From contig JACRCQ010000073.1 of NCBI GenBank assembly GCA_016218915.1, forward strand, positions 1-64,000: a DNA stretch of 64,000 bases. Reading direction: 5' to 3'. This document shows, piece by piece, positions 45,985 to 53,923 of the stretch (within the stretch, counting starts at the first letter, position 1; each line of letters opens with the position of its first letter). This DNA comes from Deltaproteobacteria bacterium (GTDB lineage Bacteria > Myxococcota_A > Polyangia > Polyangiales > Polyangiaceae). The translations under genes were made by a program, and so were the position numbers. The notes under the pieces are model-generated. The model saw nothing but the letters and a program-made list of their open reading frames with translations, did no database searches and was not told the DNA's origin.

Positions 45985-46530
45985 CTACGGCTTGCGCAGG
46001 GCGTTCTTGATCCTGTCCTTGACCTCGGCGCCCGCAACTCCCTCGTGCGTGAGCATGACCTTTCCGTCCTCACCTACGAGAACGATGTTGCTCGCTCCCT
46101 TGGTGATCTTGAAGGCCTTGCCGAACTCACCGCTCCAGTCGAGGTAGATCGGGGCGCCCAGCTTTCGCTCTTCGGACCGGATGGCGTCCTGCACGAACCC
46201 CTTGGCAGGCCAGAAGTCCCAGGCGCTCACGTCGGCCACGGCGATGATCCTGACATTCGGCTTGAACCCTGGGCTGCGCTTGATCGCATGCAGCTCGTTC
46301 TTGAGAGCCTGGTTGTGGGCCACAGCGTCCTTGTCCTCGTAGAAGATCAACGTGATCTTGCCGTTGGTGGCACGGGTATCGAACGCCTTGCCGTCGATCG
46401 CTGCTGCCCGGGTCTGTGGTACTCGCTCGCCCACCTTCGGTGCCGCATCGGCCGTCGAAGCCAGGGTGACCGTGAACAGAGCCGCCAGCGAAGCCGCCCT
46501 CGCAATCTGCTTCCAGGTTCCGGTATTCAT
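45985..46530 (-). CDS. Exported thioredoxin-fold protein without CxxC (YtfJ-like)
   Basis: Protein of 181 residues with a signal peptide ending STADAAP. The fold is thioredoxin-like: KVGERVPQTRAAAIDGK, then ITLIFYEDKDAVAHNQ where thioredoxins have the CxxC, then VRIIAVADVSAWDFW, KGASNIVLVGEDGKVML and a final helix. No cysteines remain at the active site. The layout resembles the YtfJ family. A cytoplasmic paralogue is encoded at 49940. The start MNTGTWKQ is used because it opens the signal peptide. It is divergent from the Rieske gene. Confidence 0.8.
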   Translation of the reverse strand: MNTGTWKQIARAASLAALFTVTLASTADAAPKVGERVPQTRAAAIDGKAFDTRATNGKITLIFYEDKDAVAHNQALKNELHAIKRSPGFKPNVRIIAVADVSAWDFWPAKGFVQDAIRSEERKLGAPIYLDWSGEFGKAFKITKGASNIVLVGEDGKVMLTHEGVAGAEVKDRIKNALRKP

Positions 46531-46676
46531 GTGGATTCTCACGGGTGAGAGCGGTGTGTGCGACACCGCGTTGGATCGTGTCTGTACAGGTGGGAGCGCT
46601 CAGGCTCCGCTTGGATTCAAGGTTTCTGATGCTCGACGGCGGCCCGGGGTCGCAGACGTGATACTGTACCGCCTCC

Positions 46677-47645
46677 ATGACGTCGCGACTGTTCAACATT
46701 GGAAAGCCTCTGCCACCGTCGCCACCCGGTCAGGGAGTGCGATTCGATCAACCAGACTGGGCGCAAGCAAGCCCCAAGCTGATCCGCGAGATGCTGTCGC
46801 GCGCTCTGGCACGTCCCTCTGGCGGATGGCTCGTGGTCGATGCTTCCCGCCACATTGCGTCCCGGCCGCGGCACTATGTCGTCGCAGGCCGCGAGCTTGT
46901 CGCGTGGCGCGCGGCGGAGCGCATCCTGGTTGCTCCGAACGCCTGCCCCCACATGAAGGCACCTCTGTCGGAAGGAAGGGTCAGCGACGGCAAATTGGTG
47001 TGTCCGTGGCACGGATTGCGGCTGGGGGCCGAAGGCTTCGGCTCGTGGAAGCCATACGATTCGTTCGACGACGGGGTGCTCACATGGGTACGCTTCGGAG
47101 CGGACGAGGCGAGCATCGACCGTCCGATCCTGGCACCACGGCCAGAGCGATTCATTGATGGCGTGGTTCGAGTAGAGGCGCGTTGCGATCCATCCGACGT
47201 GATCGCGAACCGTTTGGATCCCTGGCACGGGGCGCACTTCCATCCGCACACCTTCGCCCGATTGCGCGTGACCAACCTGTCTGCGGACGACGTGCTATCC
47301 GTGCGCGTAGCCTACCGGGTCGCCGGTCCGGTCTGCGTGGAAGTCGACTGCACGTTCCACTCCCCGGAGCCGAACACGATCGTCATGACCATCGTCGGGG
47401 GCGATGGAGTCGGCTCGGTGGTGGAAACGCATGCGAGCCCCATCGAGCCAGGGCGCACGGCGATCGTCGAGGCGACGCTTGCGACCTCGGATCGGGCTGG
47501 CTTCCGGCTCGCGATGCTCGCCTCCAGCGTCGTTCGTCCGTTCATCCTGCGCACGGCGCACAGGCTGTGGATGGACGACGTCACCTACGCGGAGCGAAGC
47601 TACGCTGCGAGGGTACGCACGAGCGCCCCGGGCGTGGAGGGGTAG
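46677..47645 (+). CDS. Rieske [2Fe-2S] protein of DUF5914 type
   Basis: Protein of 322 residues. The Rieske cluster motif is complete: C-P-H (Cys 90, His 92), then 16 residues, then C-P-W-H (Cys 109, His 112). After it come RCDPSDVIANRLDPWHGAHFHP and VVETHASPIEPGRTAIVEA, which match my memory of the DUF5914 family. That family sits beside crtU in actinobacterial isorenieratene clusters. The His-rich WHGAHFHPH stretch could hold the mononuclear iron of an oxygenase. It is convergent with crtU, 11 bases apart. The likely role is oxidation or hydroxylation of a carotenoid; the reaction is not established. Confidence 0.82.
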   Translation: MTSRLFNIGKPLPPSPPGQGVRFDQPDWAQASPKLIREMLSRALARPSGGWLVVDASRHIASRPRHYVVAGRELVAWRAAERILVAPNACPHMKAPLSEGRVSDGKLVCPWHGLRLGAEGFGSWKPYDSFDDGVLTWVRFGADEASIDRPILAPRPERFIDGVVRVEARCDPSDVIANRLDPWHGAHFHPHTFARLRVTNLSADDVLSVRVAYRVAGPVCVEVDCTFHSPEPNTIVMTIVGGDGVGSVVETHASPIEPGRTAIVEATLATSDRAGFRLAMLASSVVRPFILRTAHRLWMDDVTYAERSYAARVRTSAPGVEG

Positions 47646-47656
47646 GGGCGGCGGGG

Positions 47657-49180
47657 TCAGGCGATATGGGGCGCGGTCCAAGCCGGCAGCCAGGACAGCA
47701 AGCCCTGGGTGGGCACGCTTCGGACCGGCTCGGGGCGCACGCCCCAGGTGGACATCAGGCGGTTGGCAGCGAGGAAGCCCGTGGAGACGGCGCGTTCCAT
47801 GAGCGCTGAGGGTTGGGAAATGCGCACGAAGTCCCCGGCAAGCGCGACACCGTCGAAGGGAGTCTCGACCTGCAGCCGTGATCTCCACGATCCAGGGGGA
47901 AACGCAGGACAATCGCTTCGCAGCAGGAATCGTTCATCGACAATCCGTGCGTTCGCGGTCTCCGGATAGATCTCGCGCATCGTCTTGTCGAACTCGCTGC
48001 GGATTGCCTCCTGCGACAGCTCCGGCCGCACCGCATAGGCGTGCACCTCCACCACCGAGCCGCCGGTGGCCATGGACCAGCGTCGGCTCTCGCCTTCGAA
48101 CAGGTGGTACTCGGAGACATTGTCCACGACGCCGAGCCCGCTGGTGCCGATGAACGCATGACGCCCAGGGCTCGATGGCGTGTCGAGCCAGGCGCGCCAC
48201 ACGGCGAACGGGTAGGTCACGGACTGGGACTCGACATTCTTGCGCCAGGCGGGGCTCTGGAGATCAGGGGATGCTTGAACGATGGACTGCAGGCCGGGCA
48301 CGGTGGTGGCGAGAACCACGACGTCCCCATCCACATGGTCGGGCGCCTTGTCGAGATGCACGCGCCAGCCCTTTTCCGTGGCTCGCGACACCTGCGTGGC
48401 CGACCGTTCGAGCAGGAACTGGACTCCCCGCTTCTCCAGATATCGCCGCATGGGCATCCACAGGGCCAGCGAGAACGGCTCGACGAGCACATCGAACACG
48501 AGCCCCTCGGGATTGCCCATGAAGTAGAAGTGGAACATCATGAGCAGCTCGCTGGCCGACATCCTGTCTTCGGGATTGAAGAACGAGTGGGCGAATACGT
48601 CGAAGAGCATCTGGCGCGCGCGGGTCGGGAAGGAGAGCGAGTCGAGATACTGGCGCGCCGTGAAGTGATCGAATCGCTCGTAGATCGTGTCGGTGTCGAA
48701 CGCCAGCATCTGCGCTGCGGAACGGACGTCGGCCCGCATCAGGTCCTTGAGCTTGAGATGAGGCGACCGTCGCACCAGCTCGAGCACCTGAAAGGGCGTA
48801 CGGGTGGGCAGGCCCGAGAACGATTCCATCTCGCCCGAGGGACCGACAATCGGGTAGTCCACGAGGGGCATCAGGTTGCCGAGCTCGGGATCGATCCGTC
48901 GAAGCAGGGCGCGTACATTGTAGTATTGCCGGAAGAACGCGTGGAACCCACGTTCCATCTCGAACGGCTGCCCGTCGGACAGATGATCGCGCCAGCCGCT
49001 GGCGCGTCCTCCGAGTACCGGCTCTCGCTCCACGACCGTGACTGCGGCGCCTCGCTCGCACAGCACCGTAGCGGCTGCGATGCCAGCGAGCCCGCCGCCG
49101 ATCACCGTGGCCCGGACACCCTCGGGCAGCCGGCTGCGTGCAGCGGATCCCCGATCGGACTGCTTGCTTGCGGCGTTCAT
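47657..49180 (-). CDS. crtU: CrtU/CruE-type carotenoid desaturase/methylase (FAD)
   Basis: FAD-dependent enzyme of 507 residues. The dinucleotide motif VIGGGLAGIAAATVLCERGA with the following VTVVERE lies at residues ~28-55. Family-typical stretches are ERGFHAFFRQYYNVRALLRR, DYPIVGPSG, HSFFNPEDRMSASELLMMFH and a C-terminal VALAGDFVRISQPSALMERAV. CrtU/CruE converts beta- or gamma-type rings of carotenoids to aromatic rings (isorenieratene or chlorobactene type) by desaturation with methyl shift. Its ATG overlaps the stop of the methyltransferase (ATGA). The call rests on remembered similarity; a related squalene or phytoene dehydrogenase is the alternative. Confidence 0.8.
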   Translation of the reverse strand: MNAASKQSDRGSAARSRLPEGVRATVIGGGLAGIAAATVLCERGAAVTVVEREPVLGGRASGWRDHLSDGQPFEMERGFHAFFRQYYNVRALLRRIDPELGNLMPLVDYPIVGPSGEMESFSGLPTRTPFQVLELVRRSPHLKLKDLMRADVRSAAQMLAFDTDTIYERFDHFTARQYLDSLSFPTRARQMLFDVFAHSFFNPEDRMSASELLMMFHFYFMGNPEGLVFDVLVEPFSLALWMPMRRYLEKRGVQFLLERSATQVSRATEKGWRVHLDKAPDHVDGDVVVLATTVPGLQSIVQASPDLQSPAWRKNVESQSVTYPFAVWRAWLDTPSSPGRHAFIGTSGLGVVDNVSEYHLFEGESRRWSMATGGSVVEVHAYAVRPELSQEAIRSEFDKTMREIYPETANARIVDERFLLRSDCPAFPPGSWRSRLQVETPFDGVALAGDFVRISQPSALMERAVSTGFLAANRLMSTWGVRPEPVRSVPTQGLLSWLPAWTAPHIA

Positions 49181-49893
49181 GCGGGCCTCCTTGCGATGAA
49201 TGAGTGAACGATTCCTCTCTGCCAGCCATCCATGGTCTCGGTGCGCACGCCCGTGAAGCCGTGCCGTCGAAGCCTGCTCTCGAAGGCCTTGACGCCGTCG
49301 AACCGCACCACGCTCTGGCGCAGATAGCGGTAGATGTCGCTTCCCGGGGAGGTGGCCCGGCCGAACGGCACAATCACCGATAGTGCGACTGCGTTCCAGA
49401 GCGAACGCGTCCACAGGGAGTCCGCGACCGAGTACTCGTGGAAGCACACCACGCCCCCTGGCGCAAGGCAGGTCAGAATCTGCGCCAGGCACTCGTCGAT
49501 GTCAGGCATGTTGCGGATTCCATAGGCCATGAGAATCCCGTCCCAGGGGCCTTCGGCGCCCGCGCCGCGAAGGTTCATGGCGTCGCCGACCCGGAAGCTT
49601 ACCCGCGTCGGGAAGCTCTTGCGTCGGGCATGCGCGATCATCGCGTGCGAGCCGTCGATCCCCTCGACGATCGCGTCGGGATAGGTCTCGATCAGCGCCC
49701 GCGTGCTCAGCCCGGTGCCGCAGCACAGGTCGAGGATGCGGGCATGCGAGGGCAGCCCCATCCGCTCAGCGCTCCAGCGCAGGTGCTTGCGATAGCCGGG
49801 GTTCAGGGCGGTCAGAAAGTCGTACCGATGGGCGACCTGGTCGAATTCCAGGGGGACTTGCCTGCGGTCCGCCACGATCTCATGGGCTTTCAT
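49177..49893 (-). CDS. UbiE/CrtT-like SAM methyltransferase
   Basis: Class I methyltransferase of 238 residues. SAM motif I is ILDLCCGTGLSTRAL, the acidic residue follows in VEGIDGSHAM, and post-I motifs are DGILMAYGIRNMPD and LAPGGVVCFHEYS. This is the quinone (UbiE/MenG) pattern; methyltransferases of this shape also occur as crtT beside crtU. Coupling to crtU by ATGA overlap favours a carotenoid substrate over a quinone. AGGAG lies about 11 bases before the ATG. Confidence 0.85.
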   Translation of the reverse strand: MKAHEIVADRRQVPLEFDQVAHRYDFLTALNPGYRKHLRWSAERMGLPSHARILDLCCGTGLSTRALIETYPDAIVEGIDGSHAMIAHARRKSFPTRVSFRVGDAMNLRGAGAEGPWDGILMAYGIRNMPDIDECLAQILTCLAPGGVVCFHEYSVADSLWTRSLWNAVALSVIVPFGRATSPGSDIYRYLRQSVVRFDGVKAFESRLRRHGFTGVRTETMDGWQRGIVHSFIARRPA

Positions 49894-49939
49894 CTTGGCT
49901 TGAGCTCCTCGAGGATTGCGGAAACAGGGATTTCACGGC

Positions 49940-50377
49940 TCAATCCGGCAACATTGCGAGCACCCGGTCGATCTCTTCCGCCGGGACCGCCCCCGAATGC
50001 TTGAACAGGATCGCTCCGTCCCTCCCCACCACCATCACGTTGCTCGCTCCCTTGGCCGCACCGATCTCGCGACCGAATGAGCCGTCCCAGTCGCACCAGA
50101 TCGTTGCACCCAGCTTGCGCGATTCTTCGCGGATCGCAGCAGAAACCACCTTCCTGGCAGGCCACCAGTTGAAGGCGCTCACGTCGGCGACGGCCACGAT
50201 CAGCAGCGCGTCTTTGCCGTGGCGCTGATCCATGGACTTCCAGAGCCTGTCCTTGAGTGGCTGGTTCTGGCTTCGTGCGTCCTTGTCTTCGTAGAAGACG
50301 AGCAGGCACTTGCCCTCGTGTGCGGAGAGGTCGAAAGGCACTCCGTCCGCGGATTCAGCTCTAGCGCGCAGGCTCAT
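49940..50377 (-). CDS. Cytoplasmic thioredoxin-fold protein without CxxC (YtfJ-like paralogue)
   Basis: Protein of 145 residues, clearly paralogous to the one at 45985: LLVFYEDKDARSQNQPL, VAVADVSAFNWWPAR, ESRKLGATIW and KGASNVMVVGRDGAILF. It has no signal peptide, so it should stay in the cytoplasm. The CxxC position is YEDKDA; a Cys remains in IWCDWDGS. ATG at 50377 is preferred; TTG at 50416 would add 13 residues. It lies 46 bases before the methyltransferase on the same strand, so it may head the crtU operon. Confidence 0.8.
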   Translation of the reverse strand: MSLRARAESADGVPFDLSAHEGKCLLVFYEDKDARSQNQPLKDRLWKSMDQRHGKDALLIVAVADVSAFNWWPARKVVSAAIREESRKLGATIWCDWDGSFGREIGAAKGASNVMVVGRDGAILFKHSGAVPAEEIDRVLAMLPD

Positions 50378-50575
50378 TGGGATCCGATGCCTAGCGCCCG
50401 CACCGGTGGAGGTCAACGCGTCGACCCCCTTTTTGACGACGCGGCCACGGTGGCCGAGGGGTTGTTGTGCAAGGCTGCCGGGTACCTTCGTGTCGAGAAT
50501 ACCGACTGCTCACGTACAGAAAACCTGGATTGCAGACAAGATCGCAGGACCCATACTCTTCGAACCGACGGAACC

Positions 50576-50911
50576 ATGGAGATCCAAATGCAAACAAGGA
50601 TTCGGACCCAAGGCCTGCCACTCACCGAAGAGCTGCGGTCACGTGCGGAGCGCAGGATTCAATTCGCGCTTGGAAGATTCTCGACGAGCATCCGCTCGGT
50701 GAGCACGCTCCTCGCCGACCAGAATGGCCCGCGAGGCGGTATCGACAAGCGATGCAGCCTGATCGTGCGCGGGCGCGGCTGGCAGGTCGTGGTGCACGAC
50801 GACGACGCAGACGCGGGGGCCGCGCTGGACCGCGCGGCGGAACGGGCTGCGCGCTCCGTGGCACGCAAGCTCGATCGCCTAAGAGACGCGTCGTGGAGCG
50901 AAGGGAGCTGA
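50576..50911 (+). CDS. HPF/RaiA-family ribosome-associated protein
   Basis: Short protein of 111 residues resembling hibernation-promoting factors: LRSRAERRIQFALGRF (first helix), beta strands with VSTLLADQNGPRGGIDKRCS, VVVHDDDADAGAALDRAAERAARSVARKL (second helix). The D-DADAGAALDRA pattern matches the family (usual YAAID in HPF). It lacks the C-terminal extension of long HPF. Such proteins dimerise or silence ribosomes in stationary phase. The gene is divergent from the redoxin-like gene at 49940; the 198-base gap may hold both promoters. Confidence 0.75.
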   Translation: MEIQMQTRIRTQGLPLTEELRSRAERRIQFALGRFSTSIRSVSTLLADQNGPRGGIDKRCSLIVRGRGWQVVVHDDDADAGAALDRAAERAARSVARKLDRLRDASWSEGS

Positions 50912-50963
50912 AGGCCGGTACCGAAGAAGCTTTCCAGCGAATCTGGCTGACGTGCGCGGTCCG

Positions 50964-51635
50964 TCATCCGCTCGGAGGATCCGTCCCACCGCCCTCGTTG
51001 GGCACGTCGTCGAGCAAGTGGACCCGACCCGTCTCGAGCTCATACTCTGCGCCGACGATCGCAAGTCGTCCCGCCAGAACGAGCTCCTCGAGAAGGCGGC
51101 TACCGTGGCGCAGGTGATCGACCGAGGCCCGAACATGGGCTCGCATCGACTCTCGAAGGAGAACCTGCTGGGCCGATGCTCCGCCGGTGCGAACCAGGGG
51201 CTCGATGTGCGGAGCGATCCGGTCCGTGACCGCACGTATGTTTCTGGACTCGGGCCCGTTGCCCGACTGGATTGCCTGGACGGTTGCAGCGATTGCGCCG
51301 CATCGCGTGTGTCCAAGCACGACCACCAGACGGGTTCCGAACTGGGACGCGGCGAACTCGATCGAGCCGACGACGGAAGGGGCAACGACGTGACCCGCGA
51401 TGCGAACCACGAACAGATCGCCGAACCCCTGGTCGAACAGGATCTCGACGGGCGTGCGTGAGTCCGCGCATCCGAGCACGATCGCGAACGGGCGCTGCGG
51501 CTGATCGGCTAGCTCCGCCTGAAATGTCCGCGCCTGATGGGTCGAGGCCTTGTCCAGAAAGCGCTGGTTGCCGTCCAGAAGGAATCGGACGGCCTTGGCT
51601 GGCGACAGAGATTCGGGGTCCCAGGTCCTTGGCAT
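50964..51635 (-). CDS. Beta-class carbonic anhydrase
   Basis: Hydrates CO2 to bicarbonate with a zinc ion. From the start MPRTWDPES (223 residues) the ligands are Cys 56, His 109 and Cys 112, with the Asp 58-Arg 60 dyad in GCADSRTP and GHTRCGA near the second half-site. DLFVVRIAGHVV is also typical. An in-frame ATG at 51710 would add 25 residues with little similarity to the family. It is convergent with the HPF gene. Confidence 0.92.
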   Translation of the reverse strand: MPRTWDPESLSPAKAVRFLLDGNQRFLDKASTHQARTFQAELADQPQRPFAIVLGCADSRTPVEILFDQGFGDLFVVRIAGHVVAPSVVGSIEFAASQFGTRLVVVLGHTRCGAIAATVQAIQSGNGPESRNIRAVTDRIAPHIEPLVRTGGASAQQVLLRESMRAHVRASVDHLRHGSRLLEELVLAGRLAIVGAEYELETGRVHLLDDVPNEGGGTDPPSG

Positions 51636-51746
51636 CCCGCAGGCATGCAGCGGCGTCGGCGGAACGGCAAGAGGCACGCACGCTCGATCGCCGAAGGCCG
51701 TGAGCACCACGCCCGGTCCGGGGGCCGAAAGACCCGCACTTCGACG

Positions 51747-51932
51747 CTATCGTCGTCGGAGCGTGCTCGCTGGCGTCGGCCATTGTGCGGACGTCAGGGC
51801 CTGCAGGCAATTGTTACACTTCAACGATGAGCCGGGCGGCGGCAGCAGACGGTTCTGCTCCGCTCCGCAATGTGGGCACTTGTACTTCCGCAGGAGATGC
51901 AGCGCTGCAACGCTGGCAGCAAGGATGGTCAT
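51747..51932 (-). CDS. Small zinc-ribbon protein
   Basis: Protein of 61 residues: a short hydrophobic helix (ILAASVAALHLL), then YKCPHCGAEQ and LKCNNCLQAL. These are two C-x2-C knuckles about 20 residues apart that could bind one zinc. AAGG and GAGGA lie upstream of the ATG. It lies 111 bases before the carbonic anhydrase on the same strand. It is short, so the call is moderate. The 297-base gap upstream to 52229 holds no other supportable gene. Confidence 0.5.
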   Translation of the reverse strand: MTILAASVAALHLLRKYKCPHCGAEQNRLLPPPGSSLKCNNCLQALTSAQWPTPASTLRRR

Positions 51933-52229
51933 GGCCTTATCCTCGGAATCGGGTGTGCGTGATTGGACTCACGGGTTTCATCCGCCGGAGTGCGGTCTTC
52001 TCTCCACCATGATGGGGCCCGGAACCTGTCGGTCAACCAAGGAAGTGCCTAAGGTATCTGTCTACAAATGCGACATGTCCTGGATCGGTCAGAACGCTCC
52101 GCGAACCGAGGGGTGGCTGATCGGGCCCTGACGCCGGGGCAACGACCGGGGCGTCGCAGATGACCTGGTCGCGCGTCGCCAGCGAAGCAGGAAGCAACCG
52201 TCCCACGCGGCCCGCATCCTACCTCCAGG

Positions 52230-53234
52230 ATGCACGCCGGAGAAAACCTCAGGACGGTCCTGATCACAGGAGCGACCGGATTCGTGGGGAGTGCCTTGAG
52301 GCCCGCGTTGATCGGCCGGGGCTACCGCGTGCGCGGCACGACGAGGCGGTTGCGGGACGGGCTCGATGAGCGCGTCGAGTGGGTAGAGGCGGACCTCGAT
52401 CGCCCAGAGACGCTGGACGATGCGCTGCGCGGCGTCCATTGCGCGTTCTACCTCGTACACAGCATGGGGGGTGACCACGTCGACTTCGCTGCGGCGGAAC
52501 GTCGTTGCGCCCAGGACTTCGCTGCGTGCGCTTCCCGAGCAGGCGTGCAACGAATCGTGTACCTCGGGGGTCCTGCGCCGCGCGGCCGCGCTTCGCCCCA
52601 CCTCGCCAGCCGTCTGCAGGTGGGCTCCATCCTGCGCGCCTCTGCCGTGCCCACCATCGAGCTGCGTGCCTCCATGATCATGGGCCACGACAGCGCCTCC
52701 TGGCAGATCGTTCGCGACCTGTCGTTGCGTCTGCCTGCCATGATTCTTCCCAAGTGGCTCGATTCGCGCACCTGCCCGGTCGCCCTTGACGACGTCGTCG
52801 TGGCCCTGGCCGATGCTGTCGAGCTCGATGTCACCTCCAGTGCGTGGTTCGACATACCCGGGCCCGAGGCTCTGTCAGCCAGGGAGGTCATCGAGCGCAT
52901 CGTGGCCCTGTGCGGCCGCAGCTTGCCAGCGATCCGCGTCCCCATCCTCACGCCGCGCCTCTCCGCGCTCTGGCTCAAGCTCGTATCGCGCGCGAACTTC
53001 TCGTTGGCTCGGGAGCTGGTCCTCGGGCTCGAAGACGACATCCTGCCACGTGACGATCGATACTGGGGTTTGACGAATCACGGACCGAGGATTTCTTTCG
53101 ACGAGACCGCGCGTCGGCTGCTGGCTTCCGAGGGAAGACAGCCAGGATGGTCGGGATTGCTCGCGCGCGTGGAGGAATCGTTGGTGCAACGCCTATCGCC
53201 CAAGAAGAGCGACGTGCGTCGCGTCGCTCGGTAG
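52230..53234 (+). CDS. NAD(P)-dependent epimerase/SDR-like protein
   Basis: Atypical or extended short-chain dehydrogenase fold of 334 residues. The nucleotide motif is VLITGATGFVGSALRP; later strands are CAFYLVHSMGG, QRIVYLGGPAPRG and VPTIELRASMIMG. There is no clear YxxxK catalytic pair (SRLQVGSIL stands near that place), as in NmrA-like or complex-I-associated SDRs that bind but may not turn over NAD(P). The stop is ten bases before the next gene, so it is likely in an operon with the CPBP protease. Confidence 0.8.
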   Translation: MHAGENLRTVLITGATGFVGSALRPALIGRGYRVRGTTRRLRDGLDERVEWVEADLDRPETLDDALRGVHCAFYLVHSMGGDHVDFAAAERRCAQDFAACASRAGVQRIVYLGGPAPRGRASPHLASRLQVGSILRASAVPTIELRASMIMGHDSASWQIVRDLSLRLPAMILPKWLDSRTCPVALDDVVVALADAVELDVTSSAWFDIPGPEALSAREVIERIVALCGRSLPAIRVPILTPRLSALWLKLVSRANFSLARELVLGLEDDILPRDDRYWGLTNHGPRISFDETARRLLASEGRQPGWSGLLARVEESLVQRLSPKKSDVRRVAR

Positions 53235-53244
53235 CTCCGGCGCC

Positions 53245-53901
53245 ATGCGTCCCAAGACCCGAACGATGCGCGTGGTGCTCCTGGGCGCAGCCATCGTAGT
53301 GTGGATTGCCTGCTTCCGCCTGCTCGTGCGCCACGGGACCTGGCTGCCGTTCGTTGTGGCGGGCTCTCTGCTCGCGGCCTTGTCGATCCTGTCCGACCCA
53401 AGCGTGCGCACGCTGCTGCGCCCGACCCTGGCCCGCGCAGGGATCGGGATCGCTGGTGCCGTTGTGATGATCGGAAGCACGTATGGCGGATTCTTCGTGT
53501 TGCGCCTCCTGGTTCCGTCCCTCGAGGCACAGACCCGCTCGCTGTATGCGCTGCTTCATGCTGGCGACGTGTCCGACATCGAGCGCGCCGGCCTGATCGT
53601 GATCGTCGCCTCTGCAGAAGAGGTCCTGTTCCGGGGTGTTCTGATCGGCCGGGAATCCACGGAGCAAGCGCAGCGTTTCTCGCTGAACCTCGATGGGTCG
53701 GGGCTGGCGCGGATTGCGCTTTTCGGCGGATTGTACGCTGCCCCCGCTGCCGCGTCCGGAAGCCCGCTTCTGGTCGTGGTCGCACTGATCTGCGGGCTGT
53801 ACTGGGGATGGCTGCGAAGGCTCAGCGGCTCGATCTTCGCCCCGATCCTTGCGCACGCGGCCTGGGATCTGTCGATTCTGGTGCTCCGCCCGCTGCTGTG
53901 A
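53245..53901 (+). CDS. CPBP-family intramembrane metalloprotease, motif 2 altered
   Basis: Membrane protein of 218 residues with about six spans. CPBP motif 1 is VASAEEVLFRGVL (E-E-x3-R) and motif 3 is LAHAAWDLS. In motif 2, where active members have F-x3-H, this protein reads LFGGLYAAPAA: the Phe is present but the His is replaced by Ala. One metal ligand therefore appears to be missing. Two ATGs are possible (53245, 53266). Activity is doubtful; a non-proteolytic membrane role is conceivable. Confidence 0.8.
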   Translation: MRPKTRTMRVVLLGAAIVVWIACFRLLVRHGTWLPFVVAGSLLAALSILSDPSVRTLLRPTLARAGIGIAGAVVMIGSTYGGFFVLRLLVPSLEAQTRSLYALLHAGDVSDIERAGLIVIVASAEEVLFRGVLIGRESTEQAQRFSLNLDGSGLARIALFGGLYAAPAAASGSPLLVVVALICGLYWGWLRRLSGSIFAPILAHAAWDLSILVLRPLL

Positions 53902-53923
53902 AGCCAGTGCGGCAACAGGGATG

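Noticed and set aside
52132-52229. tRNA or small RNA in the gap before the SDR gene
   Set aside because: No cloverleaf arms, no TTCGA loop and no terminator hairpin could be found by eye.
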